DNA of 64,000 bases from Serratia nevei (GTDB lineage Bacteria > Pseudomonadota > Gammaproteobacteria > Enterobacterales > Enterobacteriaceae), in the NCBI RefSeq assembly GCF_024160145.1, contig NZ_JAMYWQ010000006.1, positions 62,001 to 126,000 on the forward strand, given 5' to 3'. The translations under genes were made by a program, and so were the position numbers. Under the pieces are notes generated by a model. That model made no database searches. It was not told the origin of the DNA and worked only from the letters and a program-made list of their open reading frames with translations. Of the stretch, positions 10,071 to 20,998 are shown piece by piece. Positions within the stretch are counted from its first letter, which is position 1; the number at the start of each line of letters is the position of its first letter.

Positions 10071-10149
10071 CATCTTAGTGCGCTATTGGTTAACACAGCG
10101 AAAAGTGAAACTTGCGGCGAATAACCCTTTAGTGTGGTGAAAAAAAATT

Positions 10150-11946
10150 ATGACAGATTTGACGACGCACGACGCCTTGCCTGCCTGGCAGACCCGAGAT
10201 CACCTTGACGACCCGGTGATCGGCGAACTGCGCAACCGTTTTGGGCCGGAAGCCTTTACTGTTCAGGCCACCCGCACCGGCATGCCCGTGGTATGGGTTA
10301 AACCTGACCAGTTACTGGAAGTAATGACGTTCCTGAGAAAACAGCCGAAGCCGTATGTCATGCTGTTCGATCTGCATGGCGTGGACGAACGTCTTCGCAC
10401 CCACCGCGACGGCCTGCCCGCTGCGGATTTCTCCGTTTTCTACCACCTGATTTCCATCGAGCGCAACCGCGACATCATGCTGAAGGTGGCGCTGTCTGAA
10501 AAAGATCTGCACGTGCCGACGGCGACCAAGGTGTTTCCGAACGCCAACTGGTACGAGCGCGAAACCTGGGAAATGTTCGGCATCACCTTCGACGGCCACC
10601 CGCACCTGTCGCGCATCATGATGCCGCAGACCTGGGAAGGGCACCCGCTGCGCAAGGACTACCCGGCGCGCGCCACCGAATTCGATCCTTTCGTGCTGAC
10701 CAAGCAGAAAGAAGATCTGGAGATGGAAGCGCTGACCTTCAAGCCGGAAGACTGGGGCATGAAGCGCGGCACCGAGAACGAAGACTTCATGTTCCTCAAC
10801 CTCGGCCCGAACCACCCGTCCGCGCACGGTGCGTTCCGCATCATTCTGCAGCTGGACGGCGAAGAGATCGTCGACTGCGTGCCGGATATCGGCTACCACC
10901 ACCGCGGCGCCGAGAAAATGGGCGAGCGTCAATCCTGGCACAGCTACATTCCGTACACTGACCGCATCGAGTACCTCGGCGGCTGCGTGAACGAAATGCC
11001 TTACGTGCTGGCGGTCGAGAAGCTGGCCGGCATCAAGGTGCCTGAGCGCGTCGACACCATCCGCGTGATGCTGTCCGAGCTGTTCCGCATCAACAGCCAC
11101 CTGCTGTACATCTCCACCTTCATTCAGGACGTCGGCGCGATGACCCCGGTGTTCTTCGCCTTTACCGACCGTCAGAAAATCTACGATCTGGTGGAAGCGA
11201 TCACCGGTTTCCGTATGCACCCGGCCTGGTTCCGCATCGGCGGCGTCGCGCACGATCTGCCGCGCGGCTGGGATCGCCTGCTGCGTGAATTCCTCGACTG
11301 GATGCCGAAGCGTCTGGATTCCTACGTGAAAGCGGCGCTGAAGAACAGCATCCTGAAAGGCCGCTCCATCGGCGTAGCGTCTTACAACGCCAAAGAAGCG
11401 CTGGAGTGGGGCGTGACCGGCGCCGGCCTGCGTGCCACCGGCGTCGAGTTCGACGTGCGTAAATGGCGTCCGTACTCCGGCTACGAGAACTTCGACTTCG
11501 AAGTGCCGGTCGGCGACGGCACCAGCGACTGCTACACCCGCGTGATGTTGAAGGTGGAAGAGCTGCGCCAGAGCCTGCGCATCCTCGAACAGTGCCTGAA
11601 CAACATGCCGGAAGGCCCGTTCAAGGCCGATCACCCGCTGACCACGCCGCCGCCGAAAGAGCGCACCTTGCAGCACATTGAAACGCTGATCACCCACTTC
11701 CTGCAGGTTTCCTGGGGCCCGGTGATGCCAGCCAACGAATCATTCCAGATGATTGAAGCCACCAAAGGGATCAACAGCTACTACCTGACCAGCGACGGCA
11801 GCACCATGAGCTACCGCACCCGGGTACGTACGCCGAGCTTTGCGCACCTGCAACAGATCCCATCGGTCATCCGTGGCAGCCTGGTTTCCGACCTGATCGT
11901 CTATCTGGGTAGTATCGATTTTGTAATGTCAGATGTGGACCGCTAA
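10150..11946 (+). CDS. nuoC: NADH:quinone oxidoreductase fused subunit C/D
   Basis: The 598-residue protein fuses the 30-kDa NuoC domain (about residues 1-190; signature [21 protein letters not shown]) with the 49-kDa NuoD domain (about 205-598; signature [14 protein letters not shown] and [13 protein letters not shown]). The NuoD part supplies the His and Tyr residues of the quinone site facing cluster N2; the conserved C-terminal end [19 protein letters not shown] is present. The fusion is typical of Enterobacterales. The gene is often called nuoC or nuoCD. It ends two bases before nuoE. Confidence 0.97.
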   Translation: MTDLTTHDALPAWQTRDHLDDPVIGELRNRFGPEAFTVQATRTGMPVVWVKPDQLLEVMTFLRKQPKPYVMLFDLHGVDERLRTHRDGLPAADFSVFYHLISIERNRDIMLKVALSEKDLHVPTATKVFPNANWYERETWEMFGITFDGHPHLSRIMMPQTWEGHPLRKDYPARATEFDPFVLTKQKEDLEMEALTFKPEDWGMKRGTENEDFMFLNLGPNHPSAHGAFRIILQLDGEEIVDCVPDIGYHHRGAEKMGERQSWHSYIPYTDRIEYLGGCVNEMPYVLAVEKLAGIKVPERVDTIRVMLSELFRINSHLLYISTFIQDVGAMTPVFFAFTDRQKIYDLVEAITGFRMHPAWFRIGGVAHDLPRGWDRLLREFLDWMPKRLDSYVKAALKNSILKGRSIGVASYNAKEALEWGVTGAGLRATGVEFDVRKWRPYSGYENFDFEVPVGDGTSDCYTRVMLKVEELRQSLRILEQCLNNMPEGPFKADHPLTTPPPKERTLQHIETLITHFLQVSWGPVMPANESFQMIEATKGINSYYLTSDGSTMSYRTRVRTPSFAHLQQIPSVIRGSLVSDLIVYLGSIDFVMSDVDR

Positions 11947-11948
11947 CT

Positions 11949-12500
11949 ATGCACTCTCAAAAAGACAATCACGCAGTCAATGATGCGCTCGAGCCCATCA
12001 ACGCAGCCGCTCCTCAGAGCGGCGTTGATGCATTTGTACTGAGCGCGGAAGAACGTGATGCGATCGAGCACGAAAAGCACCATTACGAGGATCCGCGCGC
12101 CGCTTCCATCGAAGCACTGAAAATTGTGCAGAAGCAGCGCGGCTGGGTTCCGGACGGTGCGATTTACGCCATCGCGGAAGTGCTGGGCATCCCCGCCAGC
12201 GACGTAGAAGGCGTGGCCACGTTCTACAGCCAGATTTTCCGTCAGCCAGTAGGACGTCACGTGATCCGTTATTGTGACAGCGTTGTTTGTCACATCACCG
12301 GTTACCAGGGCATTCAGGCCGCTATCGAGAAGAAGCTGAACATCAAGCCGGGTCAAACCACCTTTGATGGCCGCTTCACGCTGTTGCCGACCTGCTGTCT
12401 GGGCAACTGCGATAAAGGGCCGACCATGATGATTGACGAGGACACTCACAGTCAGCTGAAGCCTGAAGATATCGAGACGCTACTGGAGCAGTATCAATGA
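11949..12500 (+). CDS. nuoE: NADH:quinone oxidoreductase subunit E
   Basis: The 183-residue 24-kDa-type subunit of the NADH dehydrogenase module binds the [2Fe-2S] cluster N1a through Cys109, Cys114, Cys150 and Cys154 (YCDSVVCH and CCLGNC). The N-terminus is about 17 residues longer than E. coli NuoE, with a low-complexity start ([20 protein letters not shown]). It begins two bases after nuoCD and its stop overlaps the nuoF start by four bases, so translation is coupled. Confidence 0.97.
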   Translation: MHSQKDNHAVNDALEPINAAAPQSGVDAFVLSAEERDAIEHEKHHYEDPRAASIEALKIVQKQRGWVPDGAIYAIAEVLGIPASDVEGVATFYSQIFRQPVGRHVIRYCDSVVCHITGYQGIQAAIEKKLNIKPGQTTFDGRFTLLPTCCLGNCDKGPTMMIDEDTHSQLKPEDIETLLEQYQ

Positions 12501-13843
12501 CCAAGCACATTGTACGCACTCCCGAAACGCACCCGCTGACCTGGCGGCTGCGCGATGACAAGCAGCCGCTGTGGCTGGACGAATACCGCAGCAAAAACGG
12601 CTATGCCGGCGCAGAAAAGGCCCTCAAAGGCCTGGCCCCGGACGAGATCGTCAGCCTGGTGAAAGACTCCGGGCTGAAGGGCCGCGGCGGTGCGGGCTTC
12701 TCCACCGGTTTGAAGTGGAGCCTGATGCCGAAGGACGAATCCATGAACATCCGTTACCTGCTGTGTAACGCCGATGAGATGGAGCCGGGCACCTACAAAG
12801 ACCGCCTGCTGATGGAGCAACTGCCGCACCTGCTGGTGGAAGGCATGCTGATCTCCGCGTTCGCGCTGAAAGCCTACCGCGGCTACATCTTCCTGCGCGG
12901 TGAGTACATCGAAGCGGCGGCGCACTTGCGTCGCGCTATCGCGGAAGCCACCGAAGCCGGCTATCTGGGCAAGAACATTCTCGGTACCGGGTTCGATTTC
13001 GAGCTGATCGTGCACACCGGCGCCGGCCGTTACATCTGCGGCGAAGAAACTGCGCTGATCAACTCGCTGGAAGGCCGCCGCGCCAACCCGCGTTCCAAGC
13101 CGCCATTCCCGGCCAGCGCCGGCGTGTGGGGCAAGCCGACCTGCGTCAACAACGTCGAAACGCTGTGCAACGTGCCGGCCATTCTGGCGAACGGCGTGGA
13201 GTGGTACACCGGCATCTCCGGCAGTGAAGACAAAGGCACCAAGCTGATGGGCTTCTCCGGCCGGGTGAAAAATCCGGGCGTCTGGGAGCTGCCGTTCGGC
13301 ACCACCGCGCGCGAGATCCTGGAAGACTACGCCGGCGGCATGCGCGACGGTCTGCGCTTCAAAGCCTGGCAGCCGGGCGGTGCGGGGACCGACTTCCTGA
13401 CCGCCGATCACCTCGATTTGCCGATGGAATACGGCGCGATCGGCAAAGCCGGCAGCCGTCTCGGCACCGCGCTGGCGATGGCGGTGGACCACGAGATCGG
13501 CATGGTGCCGCTGGTGCGTAACCTGGAAGAGTTCTTCGCCCGCGAGTCCTGCGGCTGGTGTACGCCATGCCGCGACGGCCTGCCGTGGAGCGTGAAGATC
13601 CTGCGTGCGTTGGAAAACGGCGAAGGGCAGCCGGGGGATATCGAAACCCTCGAACAGCTGTGCCGTTCCCTCGGCCCGGGCAAAACCTTCTGCGCCCACG
13701 CGCCAGGTGCCGTAGAGCCACTGCAAAGCGCGATTAAATATTTCCGTGAAGAGTTCGAGGCGGGCATCGCCGTGCAGCACTTCGGCAACGCCCATGCGAT
13801 TGGCGGCATTCAGCCGAACAATCTGCTGAAGCAGCGCTGGTAA
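12497..13843 (+). CDS. nuoF: NADH:quinone oxidoreductase subunit F (NADH/FMN-binding)
   Basis: The 448-residue flavoprotein oxidises NADH. The glycine-rich motif [13 protein letters not shown] (about 62-74) binds NADH/FMN, and [12 protein letters not shown] plus a later Cys ([10 protein letters not shown]) bind cluster N3 [4Fe-4S]. Length is close to E. coli NuoF (445). Its start overlaps nuoE by four bases (ATGA). A 76-base gap containing a stem-loop follows before nuoG. Confidence 0.97.
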   Translation: MTKHIVRTPETHPLTWRLRDDKQPLWLDEYRSKNGYAGAEKALKGLAPDEIVSLVKDSGLKGRGGAGFSTGLKWSLMPKDESMNIRYLLCNADEMEPGTYKDRLLMEQLPHLLVEGMLISAFALKAYRGYIFLRGEYIEAAAHLRRAIAEATEAGYLGKNILGTGFDFELIVHTGAGRYICGEETALINSLEGRRANPRSKPPFPASAGVWGKPTCVNNVETLCNVPAILANGVEWYTGISGSEDKGTKLMGFSGRVKNPGVWELPFGTTAREILEDYAGGMRDGLRFKAWQPGGAGTDFLTADHLDLPMEYGAIGKAGSRLGTALAMAVDHEIGMVPLVRNLEEFFARESCGWCTPCRDGLPWSVKILRALENGEGQPGDIETLEQLCRSLGPGKTFCAHAPGAVEPLQSAIKYFREEFEAGIAVQHFGNAHAIGGIQPNNLLKQRW

Positions 13844-13881
13844 GCCGACTCGCCCGAACACGGCCAGAATTTTTGATTAAC

Positions 13882-13899
13882 GCCTGCCGCAAGGCAGGC
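13882..13899 (+). other. Intercistronic hairpin nuoF-nuoG
   Basis: GCCTGCC, GCAA tetraloop and GGCAGGC form a perfect seven-base-pair stem ending just before the nuoG ribosome-binding site. It has no T-tract. It may tune nuoG translation or segment the long mRNA. Confidence 0.5.
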
Positions 13900-13919
13900 C
13901 ACTTGGAAGCATGCTGACT

Positions 13920-16658
13920 ATGGCTACGATTCATGTAGACGGCAAAGAGTATGAGGTAGACGGAGCGGACAACCTGCTGCAGGCTTGTCTTTCCCTCGGC
14001 CTTGATATTCCTTACTTTTGCTGGCATCCGGCGCTGGGAAGCGTCGGCGCTTGCCGCCAATGTGCGGTAAAGCAATACCAAAACGCGGAAGATACGCGCG
14101 GCCGTTTGGTGATGTCCTGTATGACCCCGGCATCCGACGGCACCTTCATCTCCATCGATGACGGTGAAGCGAAGCAGTTCCGTGAAAGCGTGGTCGAGTG
14201 GTTGATGACCAACCACCCGCACGATTGCCCGGTGTGTGAAGAAGGCGGTAACTGTCACCTGCAGGATATGACGGTAATGACCGGCCACAGCTTCCGCCGC
14301 TACCGCTTCACCAAGCGCACCCACAACAACCAGGAGCTGGGGCCGTTTATCTCGCACGAGATGAACCGCTGCATCGCCTGCTACCGCTGCGTGCGTTACT
14401 ACAAAGACTATGCGGACGGCACCGACTTCGGCGTATACGGCGCGCACGACAACGTCTACTTCGGTCGCCCGGAAAGCGGCACGCTGGAAAGCGAGTTCTC
14501 CGGCAACCTGGTGGAAGTGTGCCCGACCGGCGTATTCACCGACAAAACGCACTCCGAACGCTACAACCGTAAATGGGACATGCAGTTCGCGCCGAGCATT
14601 TGCCAGCAGTGCAGCATCGGCTGTAACACCAGCCCGGGCGAGCGCTATGGCGAGCTGCGCCGTATCGAAAACCGTTACAACGGCAGCGTGAACCACTACT
14701 TCCTGTGCGACCGCGGCCGTTTCGGTTACGGCTACGTCAACCAGAAAGATCGTCCGCGTCAACCGCAGCAACTGCGCGGCGACGACTGGATCACCCTGAA
14801 CGCCGAGCAGGCGATGCAGGGCGCGGCGGACATCCTGCGTCAGGCGAAAAAAACCATCGGCATCGGCTCCCCGCGCGCCAGCCTGGAAAGCAACTTCGCG
14901 CTGCGCGAGCTGGTCGGCGCCGAAAACTACTACACCGGTATCGCTCAGGCGGAGCAATCACGCCTGGCGCTGATGCTGAACGTGCTGAAAAACGGCGGCG
15001 TCCATACGCCGGCGCTGCGTGAGATCGAGGATTACGACGCGGTGCTGGTGCTGGGCGAAGACCTGACGCAAACCGGTGCGCGCATCGCGCTGTCCGTGCG
15101 CCAGGCCGTCAAGGGGAAAGCTCGCGCGATGGCGGCGGCGCAACGCGTGGCCGACTGGCAGATCGCGGCGGTGCAGAACATCGGTCAGCACGCCAAGTAC
15201 CCGCTGTTCACCACCAACGTCGACAACACCCGTCTGGACGACATCGCCGCCTGGAACTACCGCGCGCCGGTGGATGAGCAGGCGCGCTTCGGCTTCGCCA
15301 TCGCTCACGCGCTGGACAGCGCGGCGCCGGCGGTGAACGATCTGGCTGAAGGCCTGAACAAGAAAGTCGATATCATCGTGCAGGCGCTGACCGGCGCACG
15401 CAAACCGCTGATCGTGACCGGCAGCAACGCCGGCAGCGAAGCCATCATCGAAGCGGCGGCCAACATCGCCAAAGCGTTGAAGGGCCGCGGTTCCGACGTC
15501 GGCATCACCTTCGTGGCGGGCGCGGCCAACAGCATGGGCCTGGCGATGATCGGCGGCGGTTCGCTCGATCAGGCGCTGGAACAGCTGGCGAGCGGCGCAG
15601 CCGACACCGCCATCGTGATGGAAAACGATCTCTATCGCCATGCGCCGGCGGCGCAGGTGGACGCGGCGTTGGCCAAGGTCAACAACCTGATCGTCGCCGA
15701 CCACCAGCGCACCGCGATCATGGACAAAGCCAACCTGATCCTCTCCTCGGCCAGCTTCGCCGAGAGCGACGGTACGCTGATCAACCAGGAAGGCCGCGCG
15801 CAGCGCTTCTTCCAGGTATACGATCCGGCTTACTACGACGACGCCAGGAAAAATCAGTTCACCGTGATGCTGGAAAGCTGGCGCTGGATGCACTCGCTGC
15901 ACTCCACCTACACCAGCCGCCACGTGGACTGGACCCAGCTCGATGACGTGATCGCCGCTTGCGTTGCCGCGTTGCCGCAGCTGCAGGGCATCGTCGACGC
16001 CGCGCCGGACGCGACTTTCCGCATTCGCGGTCAGAAGCTGGCGCGTTCGCCGCACCGTTCCAGCGGCCGTACCGCCATGCGCGCCAACATCAGCGTGCAT
16101 GAGCCGCGTCAGCCGCAGGATAAAGACACCATGTTCGCCTTCTCGATGGAAGGGAACAACAGCCCGCTGGCCGATCGTCAGCAGATCCCGTTCGCCTGGG
16201 CGCCAGGCTGGAACTCACCGCAGGCATGGAACAAGTTCCAGGCCGAAGTGGGCGGCAAACTGCGCCACGGCGATCCGGGCGTGCGCCTGATCGAAGCGGG
16301 GGAGGGCAGCCTCGGTTACTTCGACCGCGTGCCTGCCGCGTTCAATCCGGCCGAAGGCTGGCGTGTCGCGCCTTACTACCACCTGTTCGGCAGCGACGAA
16401 ATGTCGCAGCGCTCTCACGTGATCCAGCAGCGCATGCCGGAAGCCTACGTGATGGTCAACCCGGCCGACGCGGCGACGCTTGGCGTCAACGCGGGCAGCC
16501 TGGTGGAGTTCAGCTGTGCGGGCCAGACCCTGCGTCTGCCGGTGCGTCTGAGTGAAACCCTGACCCAGGGCCAGGTTGGTTTGCCGCTCGGCTTGCCAGG
16601 GATCCCGCCGATCTTGGTGGGTGCTAAGGTAGACAATCTGCGGGAGGCGGCACGATGA
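13920..16658 (+). CDS. nuoG: NADH:quinone oxidoreductase subunit G
   Basis: This 912-residue iron-sulfur subunit of the NADH module starts with a [2Fe-2S] ferredoxin domain ([21 protein letters not shown]1b), then the His/Cys cluster N5 ([18 protein letters not shown]) and a [4Fe-4S] cluster N4 ([17 protein letters not shown]), then the extra Cys set [11 protein letters not shown] (N7) and an inactive molybdopterin-oxidoreductase-like domain. The ATG at 13920 is chosen because GGAAG lies about ten bases upstream and it gives [13 protein letters not shown]; an in-frame ATG at 13911 is too close to that site. The stop overlaps the nuoH start. Confidence 0.95.
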   Translation: MATIHVDGKEYEVDGADNLLQACLSLGLDIPYFCWHPALGSVGACRQCAVKQYQNAEDTRGRLVMSCMTPASDGTFISIDDGEAKQFRESVVEWLMTNHPHDCPVCEEGGNCHLQDMTVMTGHSFRRYRFTKRTHNNQELGPFISHEMNRCIACYRCVRYYKDYADGTDFGVYGAHDNVYFGRPESGTLESEFSGNLVEVCPTGVFTDKTHSERYNRKWDMQFAPSICQQCSIGCNTSPGERYGELRRIENRYNGSVNHYFLCDRGRFGYGYVNQKDRPRQPQQLRGDDWITLNAEQAMQGAADILRQAKKTIGIGSPRASLESNFALRELVGAENYYTGIAQAEQSRLALMLNVLKNGGVHTPALREIEDYDAVLVLGEDLTQTGARIALSVRQAVKGKARAMAAAQRVADWQIAAVQNIGQHAKYPLFTTNVDNTRLDDIAAWNYRAPVDEQARFGFAIAHALDSAAPAVNDLAEGLNKKVDIIVQALTGARKPLIVTGSNAGSEAIIEAAANIAKALKGRGSDVGITFVAGAANSMGLAMIGGGSLDQALEQLASGAADTAIVMENDLYRHAPAAQVDAALAKVNNLIVADHQRTAIMDKANLILSSASFAESDGTLINQEGRAQRFFQVYDPAYYDDARKNQFTVMLESWRWMHSLHSTYTSRHVDWTQLDDVIAACVAALPQLQGIVDAAPDATFRIRGQKLARSPHRSSGRTAMRANISVHEPRQPQDKDTMFAFSMEGNNSPLADRQQIPFAWAPGWNSPQAWNKFQAEVGGKLRHGDPGVRLIEAGEGSLGYFDRVPAAFNPAEGWRVAPYYHLFGSDEMSQRSHVIQQRMPEAYVMVNPADAATLGVNAGSLVEFSCAGQTLRLPVRLSETLTQGQVGLPLGLPGIPPILVGAKVDNLREAAR

Positions 16659-17632
16659 GCTGGTTTACCCCTGAGGTGATCGACATTCTGATCGCCATTC
16701 TTAAAGCGGTCGTGATCCTGTTGGTGGTCGTGGCGTGCGGGGCATTCATGAGCTTCGGCGAACGCCGCCTGCTCGGCCTGTTCCAGAACCGCTACGGACC
16801 GAACCGCGTAGGCTGGGGCGGCTCGCTGCAGCTGGTCGCCGACATGATCAAAATGTTCTTCAAGGAAGACTGGGTACCGAGATTCTCCGACCGGGTGATC
16901 TTCACCCTGGCGCCGATGATCGCCTTTACTTCCCTGTTGCTGGCATTTGCCATCGTTCCGGTCAGCCCGACCTGGGCGGTGTCCGATCTCAACATCGGTA
17001 TTTTGTTCTTCCTGATGATGGCCGGCCTGGCGGTGTATGCCGTGCTGTTCGCCGGCTGGTCGAGCAACAACAAATACTCGCTGTTGGGCGCGATGCGTGC
17101 CTCCGCGCAAACCCTGAGCTACGAAGTGTTCATCGGCCTGTCGCTGATGGGCGTGGTGATGCAGGCCGGTTCGTTCAACATGCAGACCATCGTTGAATCC
17201 CAGGCGCACGTTTGGAACGTCATTCCGCAGTTCTTCGGCTTCGTGACCTTCGCGATCGCCGGCGTGGCGGTGTGCCACCGTCACCCGTTTGACCAGCCGG
17301 AAGCCGAGCAGGAACTGGCCGACGGTTACCACATCGAATATTCCGGCATGAAGTTCGGTCTGTTCTTCGTGGGGGAATACATCGGTATCGTCACCGTGTC
17401 CGCCCTGATTGTGACGTTGTTCTTCGGCGGCTGGCAGGGTCCGTTCCTGCCGCCATTCATCTGGTTCGCGTTGAAAACGGCCTTCTTCATGATGATGTTC
17501 ATCCTGATCCGCGCTGCGCTGCCGCGCCCGCGTTATGACCAGGTGATGTCCTTCGGCTGGAAAGTGTGCCTGCCGCTGACGCTGCTGAACCTGCTGGCAA
17601 CCGCCGCGGTCATTTTGTACAACGCTCAATAA
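16655..17632 (+). CDS. nuoH: NADH:quinone oxidoreductase subunit H
   Basis: The 325-residue inner-membrane subunit has about eight helices and connects the quinone site to the proton-pumping arm. Typical loops are present: [21 protein letters not shown] near residue 32 and [30 protein letters not shown] near residue 210, rich in the acidic residues of the E-channel. It overlaps nuoG by four bases (ATGA) and is followed 14 bases later by nuoI. Confidence 0.97.
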   Translation: MSWFTPEVIDILIAILKAVVILLVVVACGAFMSFGERRLLGLFQNRYGPNRVGWGGSLQLVADMIKMFFKEDWVPRFSDRVIFTLAPMIAFTSLLLAFAIVPVSPTWAVSDLNIGILFFLMMAGLAVYAVLFAGWSSNNKYSLLGAMRASAQTLSYEVFIGLSLMGVVMQAGSFNMQTIVESQAHVWNVIPQFFGFVTFAIAGVAVCHRHPFDQPEAEQELADGYHIEYSGMKFGLFFVGEYIGIVTVSALIVTLFFGGWQGPFLPPFIWFALKTAFFMMMFILIRAALPRPRYDQVMSFGWKVCLPLTLLNLLATAAVILYNAQ

Positions 17633-17646
17633 GGGGTGAATAAACC

Positions 17647-18189
17647 ATGACATTGAAAGAGTTAGTGGTTGGTTTCGGCACCCAGGTGCGCAGCATTTGG
17701 ATGATTGGCATGCATGCCTTCGCCAAGCGCGAAACCCAGATGTATCCGGAAGAACCGGTTTACCTGCCGCCGCGCTACCGTGGCCGCATCGTGCTGACGC
17801 GCGATCCGGACGGCGAAGAGCGCTGCGTCGCCTGTAACCTGTGTGCGGTTGCCTGCCCGGTCGGCTGTATCTCGCTGCAAAAAGCGGAGCAGAAAGACGG
17901 CCGTTGGTATCCGGAGTTCTTCCGCATCAACTTCTCGCGCTGCATCTTCTGCGGCCTGTGCGAAGAGGCTTGCCCGACCACCGCTATCCAGCTGACGCCG
18001 GATTTCGAACTGGGCGAGTACAAACGTCAGGATCTGGTGTACGAAAAAGAAGATCTGTTGATCTCGGGGCCGGGTAAATATCCGGAATATAACTTCTACC
18101 GGATGGCCGGTATGGCGATTGACGGCAAAGCTAAGGGCGAAGCCGAAAACGAAGCCAAACCGATCGACGTCAAAGGTCTGTTGCCCTAA
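17647..18189 (+). CDS. nuoI: NADH:quinone oxidoreductase subunit I (2x[4Fe-4S])
   Basis: The 180-residue ferredoxin-like subunit links the NADH module to cluster N2. Two CxxCxxCxxxCP motifs are complete: Cys60/63/66/70 and Cys99/102/105/109 (clusters N6a and N6b). The N-terminal amphipathic segment contacts the membrane. The length is identical to E. coli NuoI. nuoJ starts 13 bases after its stop. Confidence 0.97.
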   Translation: MTLKELVVGFGTQVRSIWMIGMHAFAKRETQMYPEEPVYLPPRYRGRIVLTRDPDGEERCVACNLCAVACPVGCISLQKAEQKDGRWYPEFFRINFSRCIFCGLCEEACPTTAIQLTPDFELGEYKRQDLVYEKEDLLISGPGKYPEYNFYRMAGMAIDGKAKGEAENEAKPIDVKGLLP

Positions 18190-18202
18190 GGAGCCAGCAA
18201 GC

Positions 18203-18760
18203 ATGGAAATTGCATTTTATCTGGCAGGTTTGATTGCGGTGGCCGCGACGATTCGCGTGATCACCCATACCAACCCTGTGCATGCGCTGCTGTATCTGAT
18301 CGTCTCGTTATTGGCGATCTCGGCAGTCTTCTTCTCTCTCGGCGCCTACTTTGCCGCCGCGCTGGAGATCATCGTTTACGCGGGCGCCATCATGGTGCTG
18401 TTCGTGTTCGTGGTGATGATGCTGAACCTCGGCAACGTGCAGCAGCAAGAGCGCGACTGGATGAAGCCGACGGTGTGGATCGGGCCTGGCCTGATGTCGC
18501 TGGCGTTACTGGTGGTGCTGATTATCGCGATCCGCAGCGTATCCGATCAGGGTATCAGCGGCGAGATGGTCGATGCGAAGGCGGTGGGCATCAGCCTGTT
18601 TGGGCCTTACGTATTGGCGGTTGAGCTGGCTTCAATGCTGCTGTTGGCGGGGCTGGTTGTCGCCTTCCATATCGGCCGCGAGCACAAGCCTGGCGAAGTG
18701 CTGAGCAACGCGCCGGTGGGTGGCGAAATGGCGAGAAGAAAATCGGAGGAGCAAGCATGA
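18203..18760 (+). CDS. nuoJ: NADH:quinone oxidoreductase subunit J
   Basis: The 185-residue membrane subunit has about five transmembrane helices, including the third helix with the pi-bulge region around [20 protein letters not shown] that flips during turnover. AAGGAG lies nine bases upstream of the ATG at 18203; the frame is open further upstream inside nuoI but without family sequence. The stop overlaps the nuoK start by four bases. Confidence 0.97.
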   Translation: MEIAFYLAGLIAVAATIRVITHTNPVHALLYLIVSLLAISAVFFSLGAYFAAALEIIVYAGAIMVLFVFVVMMLNLGNVQQQERDWMKPTVWIGPGLMSLALLVVLIIAIRSVSDQGISGEMVDAKAVGISLFGPYVLAVELASMLLLAGLVVAFHIGREHKPGEVLSNAPVGGEMARRKSEEQA

Positions 18761-19059
18761 TCCCTCTTCAACACGGCCTGATCCTGGCGGCTATCCTGTT
18801 TGTGCTCGGGCTGACCGGGCTGCTGGTACGCCGCAACCTGCTGTTTATGCTGATCAGCCTGGAAGTGATGATCAACGCTGCGGCGTTGGCGTTTATCGTG
18901 GCGGGAAGCTACTGGGGCCAGGCGGACGGGCAGGTGATGTACATCCTGGCGATCAGCCTGGCGGCAGCCGAGGCCAGTATCGGCCTGGCGCTGCTGCTGC
19001 AGCTCTACCGTCGTCGTCATACCCTGAATATTGATACTGTCAGTGAGATGCGCGGATGA
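18757..19059 (+). CDS. nuoK: NADH:quinone oxidoreductase subunit K
   Basis: The 100-residue membrane subunit, homologous to MrpC, has three transmembrane helices and the two conserved buried glutamates Glu36 and Glu72 needed for proton pumping. Its length equals that of E. coli NuoK. It overlaps both nuoJ (start) and nuoL (stop) by four bases. Confidence 0.97.
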   Translation: MIPLQHGLILAAILFVLGLTGLLVRRNLLFMLISLEVMINAAALAFIVAGSYWGQADGQVMYILAISLAAAEASIGLALLLQLYRRRHTLNIDTVSEMRG

Positions 19060-20903
19060 ACCTATTATATTTAACAATTCTGCTACCGCTGATCGGGTTC
19101 CTGCTGTTGGCATTTTCCCGCGGTCGTTGGTCTGAGAACACGGCGGCCACCGTCGGCGTGGGCTCTATCGGCCTGGCTGCGCTGGTCACGGTGTATGTGG
19201 CGATGGATTTCTTCGCCCAGAAAGCCGCCGGCGTGCAGTTGTTCGAGCAAAGCCTGTGGACCTGGATGGCCGTCGGCAACTTCAATATCGGCGTGACCCT
19301 GGTGCTGGACGGCCTGTCGCTGACCATGCTGTCGGTGGTCACCGGCGTCGGCTTCTTCATCCACATGTTCGCCTCCTGGTACATGCGCGGTGAAGAGGGC
19401 TATTCGCGCTTCTTCGCTTACACCAACCTGTTTATCGCCAGTATGGTGGTCTTGGTGCTGGCGGACAACCTGCTGCTGATGTATCTGGGTTGGGAAGGCG
19501 TGGGCCTGTGCAGCTACCTGTTGATCGGCTTCTACTACAAAGATCCGGCCAACGGCGCGGCGGCGATGAAAGCCTTCATCGTGACCCGCGTGGGCGACGT
19601 GTTCCTGGCGTTCGCGCTGTTCATCCTCTACAACGAGCTGGGCACGCTGAATATCCGTGAGCTGATGATCCTGGCGCCGCAGAAATTGGCGGTGGGCGAT
19701 ACGGCCATCACCTGGGCGACCCTGATGCTGCTGGGCGGCGCGGTCGGTAAATCGGCGCAGCTGCCGTTGCAAACCTGGTTGGCGGACGCGATGGCGGGCC
19801 CAACCCCGGTTTCCGCACTGATCCACGCGGCGACCATGGTGACCGCGGGCGTCTATCTGATCGCCCGTACGCACGGCCTGTTCCTGATGGCGCCGGAAGT
19901 GCTGCACCTGGTGGGCATCGTCGGTGCGGTCACTCTGCTGCTGGCCGGCTTCGCCGCGCTGGTGCAGACCGACATCAAGCGCGTGCTCGCTTACTCCACC
20001 ATGAGCCAGATCGGTTACATGTTCCTGGCGCTGGGCGTGCAGGCATGGGACGCGGCGATCTTCCACCTGATGACTCACGCGTTCTTCAAGGCGCTGCTGT
20101 TCCTGTCGTCCGGTTCGGTGATCCTGGCCTGCCACCACGAGCAAAACATCTTCAAGATGGGCGGCCTGCGCAAGAGCATCCCGCTGGTGTACGTCTGCTT
20201 CCTGGTGGGTGGCGCGGCGCTGTCTGCGTTGCCGCTGGTCACGGCCGGCTTCTTCAGTAAGGATGAGATCCTGGCGGGCGCGATGGCCAACGGCCACATC
20301 AACCTGATGGTGGCCGGTCTGGTCGGTGCGTTCATGACCTCGCTGTACACCTTCCGTATGATTTTCATCGTGTTCCACGGCGAAGAGAAAATCAAAGCGC
20401 ATGCCGGTAAAGGCATCACTCACCACCTGCCGCTGCTGGTTCTGCTGGTGCTGTCCACCTTCGTCGGCGCGATGATCGTGCCGCCGTTGCAGGGCGTGCT
20501 GCCGGATACGACCGAGCTGGCGCACGGCAGCGTGCTGACGCTTGAAATCACCTCCGGCGTGGTGGCTATCGTCGGCATTCTGCTGGCGGCCGCGCTGTGG
20601 CTGGGCAAACGCAGCCTGGTCAACAGCATCGCCAACAGCGCGCCGGGGCGTTTCTTCTCGACCTGGTGGTTCCATGCCTGGGGCTTCGACTGGCTGTATG
20701 ACAACGTGTTCGTCAAGCCGTACCTGGGCATTGCGAAGCTGCTGCAGCGCGATCCGCTGAACTCGCTGATGAACCTGCCGGCCGTCTTCTCCCGCTGGGG
20801 GAACCGCGGTCTGACGGTGAGCGAGAACGGTCAGGTGCGTTGGTATATCGCGTCAATGGGTGTGGGTGCAGTGGTCGTATTGGCTCTGTTGATTTTGGTT
20901 TAA
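19056..20903 (+). CDS. nuoL: NADH:quinone oxidoreductase subunit L (antiporter-like)
   Basis: The 615-residue distal proton-pumping subunit is of the Mrp-antiporter type, with about 16 helices and the long lateral helix in the C-terminal region. The key membrane glutamate lies in [20 protein letters not shown] (about Glu147), and conserved lysines are in [20 protein letters not shown] and [25 protein letters not shown]. It overlaps nuoK by four bases. A 95-base gap with a nested palindrome separates it from nuoM. Confidence 0.97.
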   Translation: MNLLYLTILLPLIGFLLLAFSRGRWSENTAATVGVGSIGLAALVTVYVAMDFFAQKAAGVQLFEQSLWTWMAVGNFNIGVTLVLDGLSLTMLSVVTGVGFFIHMFASWYMRGEEGYSRFFAYTNLFIASMVVLVLADNLLLMYLGWEGVGLCSYLLIGFYYKDPANGAAAMKAFIVTRVGDVFLAFALFILYNELGTLNIRELMILAPQKLAVGDTAITWATLMLLGGAVGKSAQLPLQTWLADAMAGPTPVSALIHAATMVTAGVYLIARTHGLFLMAPEVLHLVGIVGAVTLLLAGFAALVQTDIKRVLAYSTMSQIGYMFLALGVQAWDAAIFHLMTHAFFKALLFLSSGSVILACHHEQNIFKMGGLRKSIPLVYVCFLVGGAALSALPLVTAGFFSKDEILAGAMANGHINLMVAGLVGAFMTSLYTFRMIFIVFHGEEKIKAHAGKGITHHLPLLVLLVLSTFVGAMIVPPLQGVLPDTTELAHGSVLTLEITSGVVAIVGILLAAALWLGKRSLVNSIANSAPGRFFSTWWFHAWGFDWLYDNVFVKPYLGIAKLLQRDPLNSLMNLPAVFSRWGNRGLTVSENGQVRWYIASMGVGAVVVLALLILV

Positions 20904-20905
20904 TT

Positions 20906-20977
20906 GAATAATTTAAACAGACGCATTTTTCGGGCGTAGCGCCGGGCAGGCGCTACGGACAAAGTTTGAAATTATTC
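20906..20977. repeat. Nested 72-bp palindrome between nuoL and nuoM
   Basis: The outer arms GAATAATTTAAAC (20906-20918) and GTTTGAAATTATTC (20964-20977) pair over 13 bases with one bulged G. Inside lies a perfect nine-base-pair hairpin, CGTAGCGCC (20935-20943), loop GGGCA, GGCGCTACG (20949-20957). The element fills most of the nuoL-nuoM gap and ends about 20 bases before the nuoM start. It does not match the REP or ERIC consensus as I remember them. It could be a small mobile or repeat-derived element, or an mRNA processing site. Confidence 0.75.
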
Positions 20978-20998
20978 GTATAAGGGACACAAAACGCC

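Noticed and set aside
10440-11700. Long leftward frames opposite nuoCD
   Set aside because: Shadows of a highly conserved gene in GC-rich DNA; no domain.
12494-13861. A 455-codon leftward open frame opposite nuoF
   Set aside because: Antisense shadow of nuoF with no recognisable domain.
19083-20675. A 530-codon leftward open frame opposite nuoL
   Set aside because: Shadow of the nuoL reading frame; no membrane segment, no domain, extremely His/Gln/Arg rich.
20906-20977. REP, BIME or ERIC element between nuoL and nuoM
   Set aside because: The sequence does not fit the consensus of those families as I know them; kept only as an unclassified palindrome.
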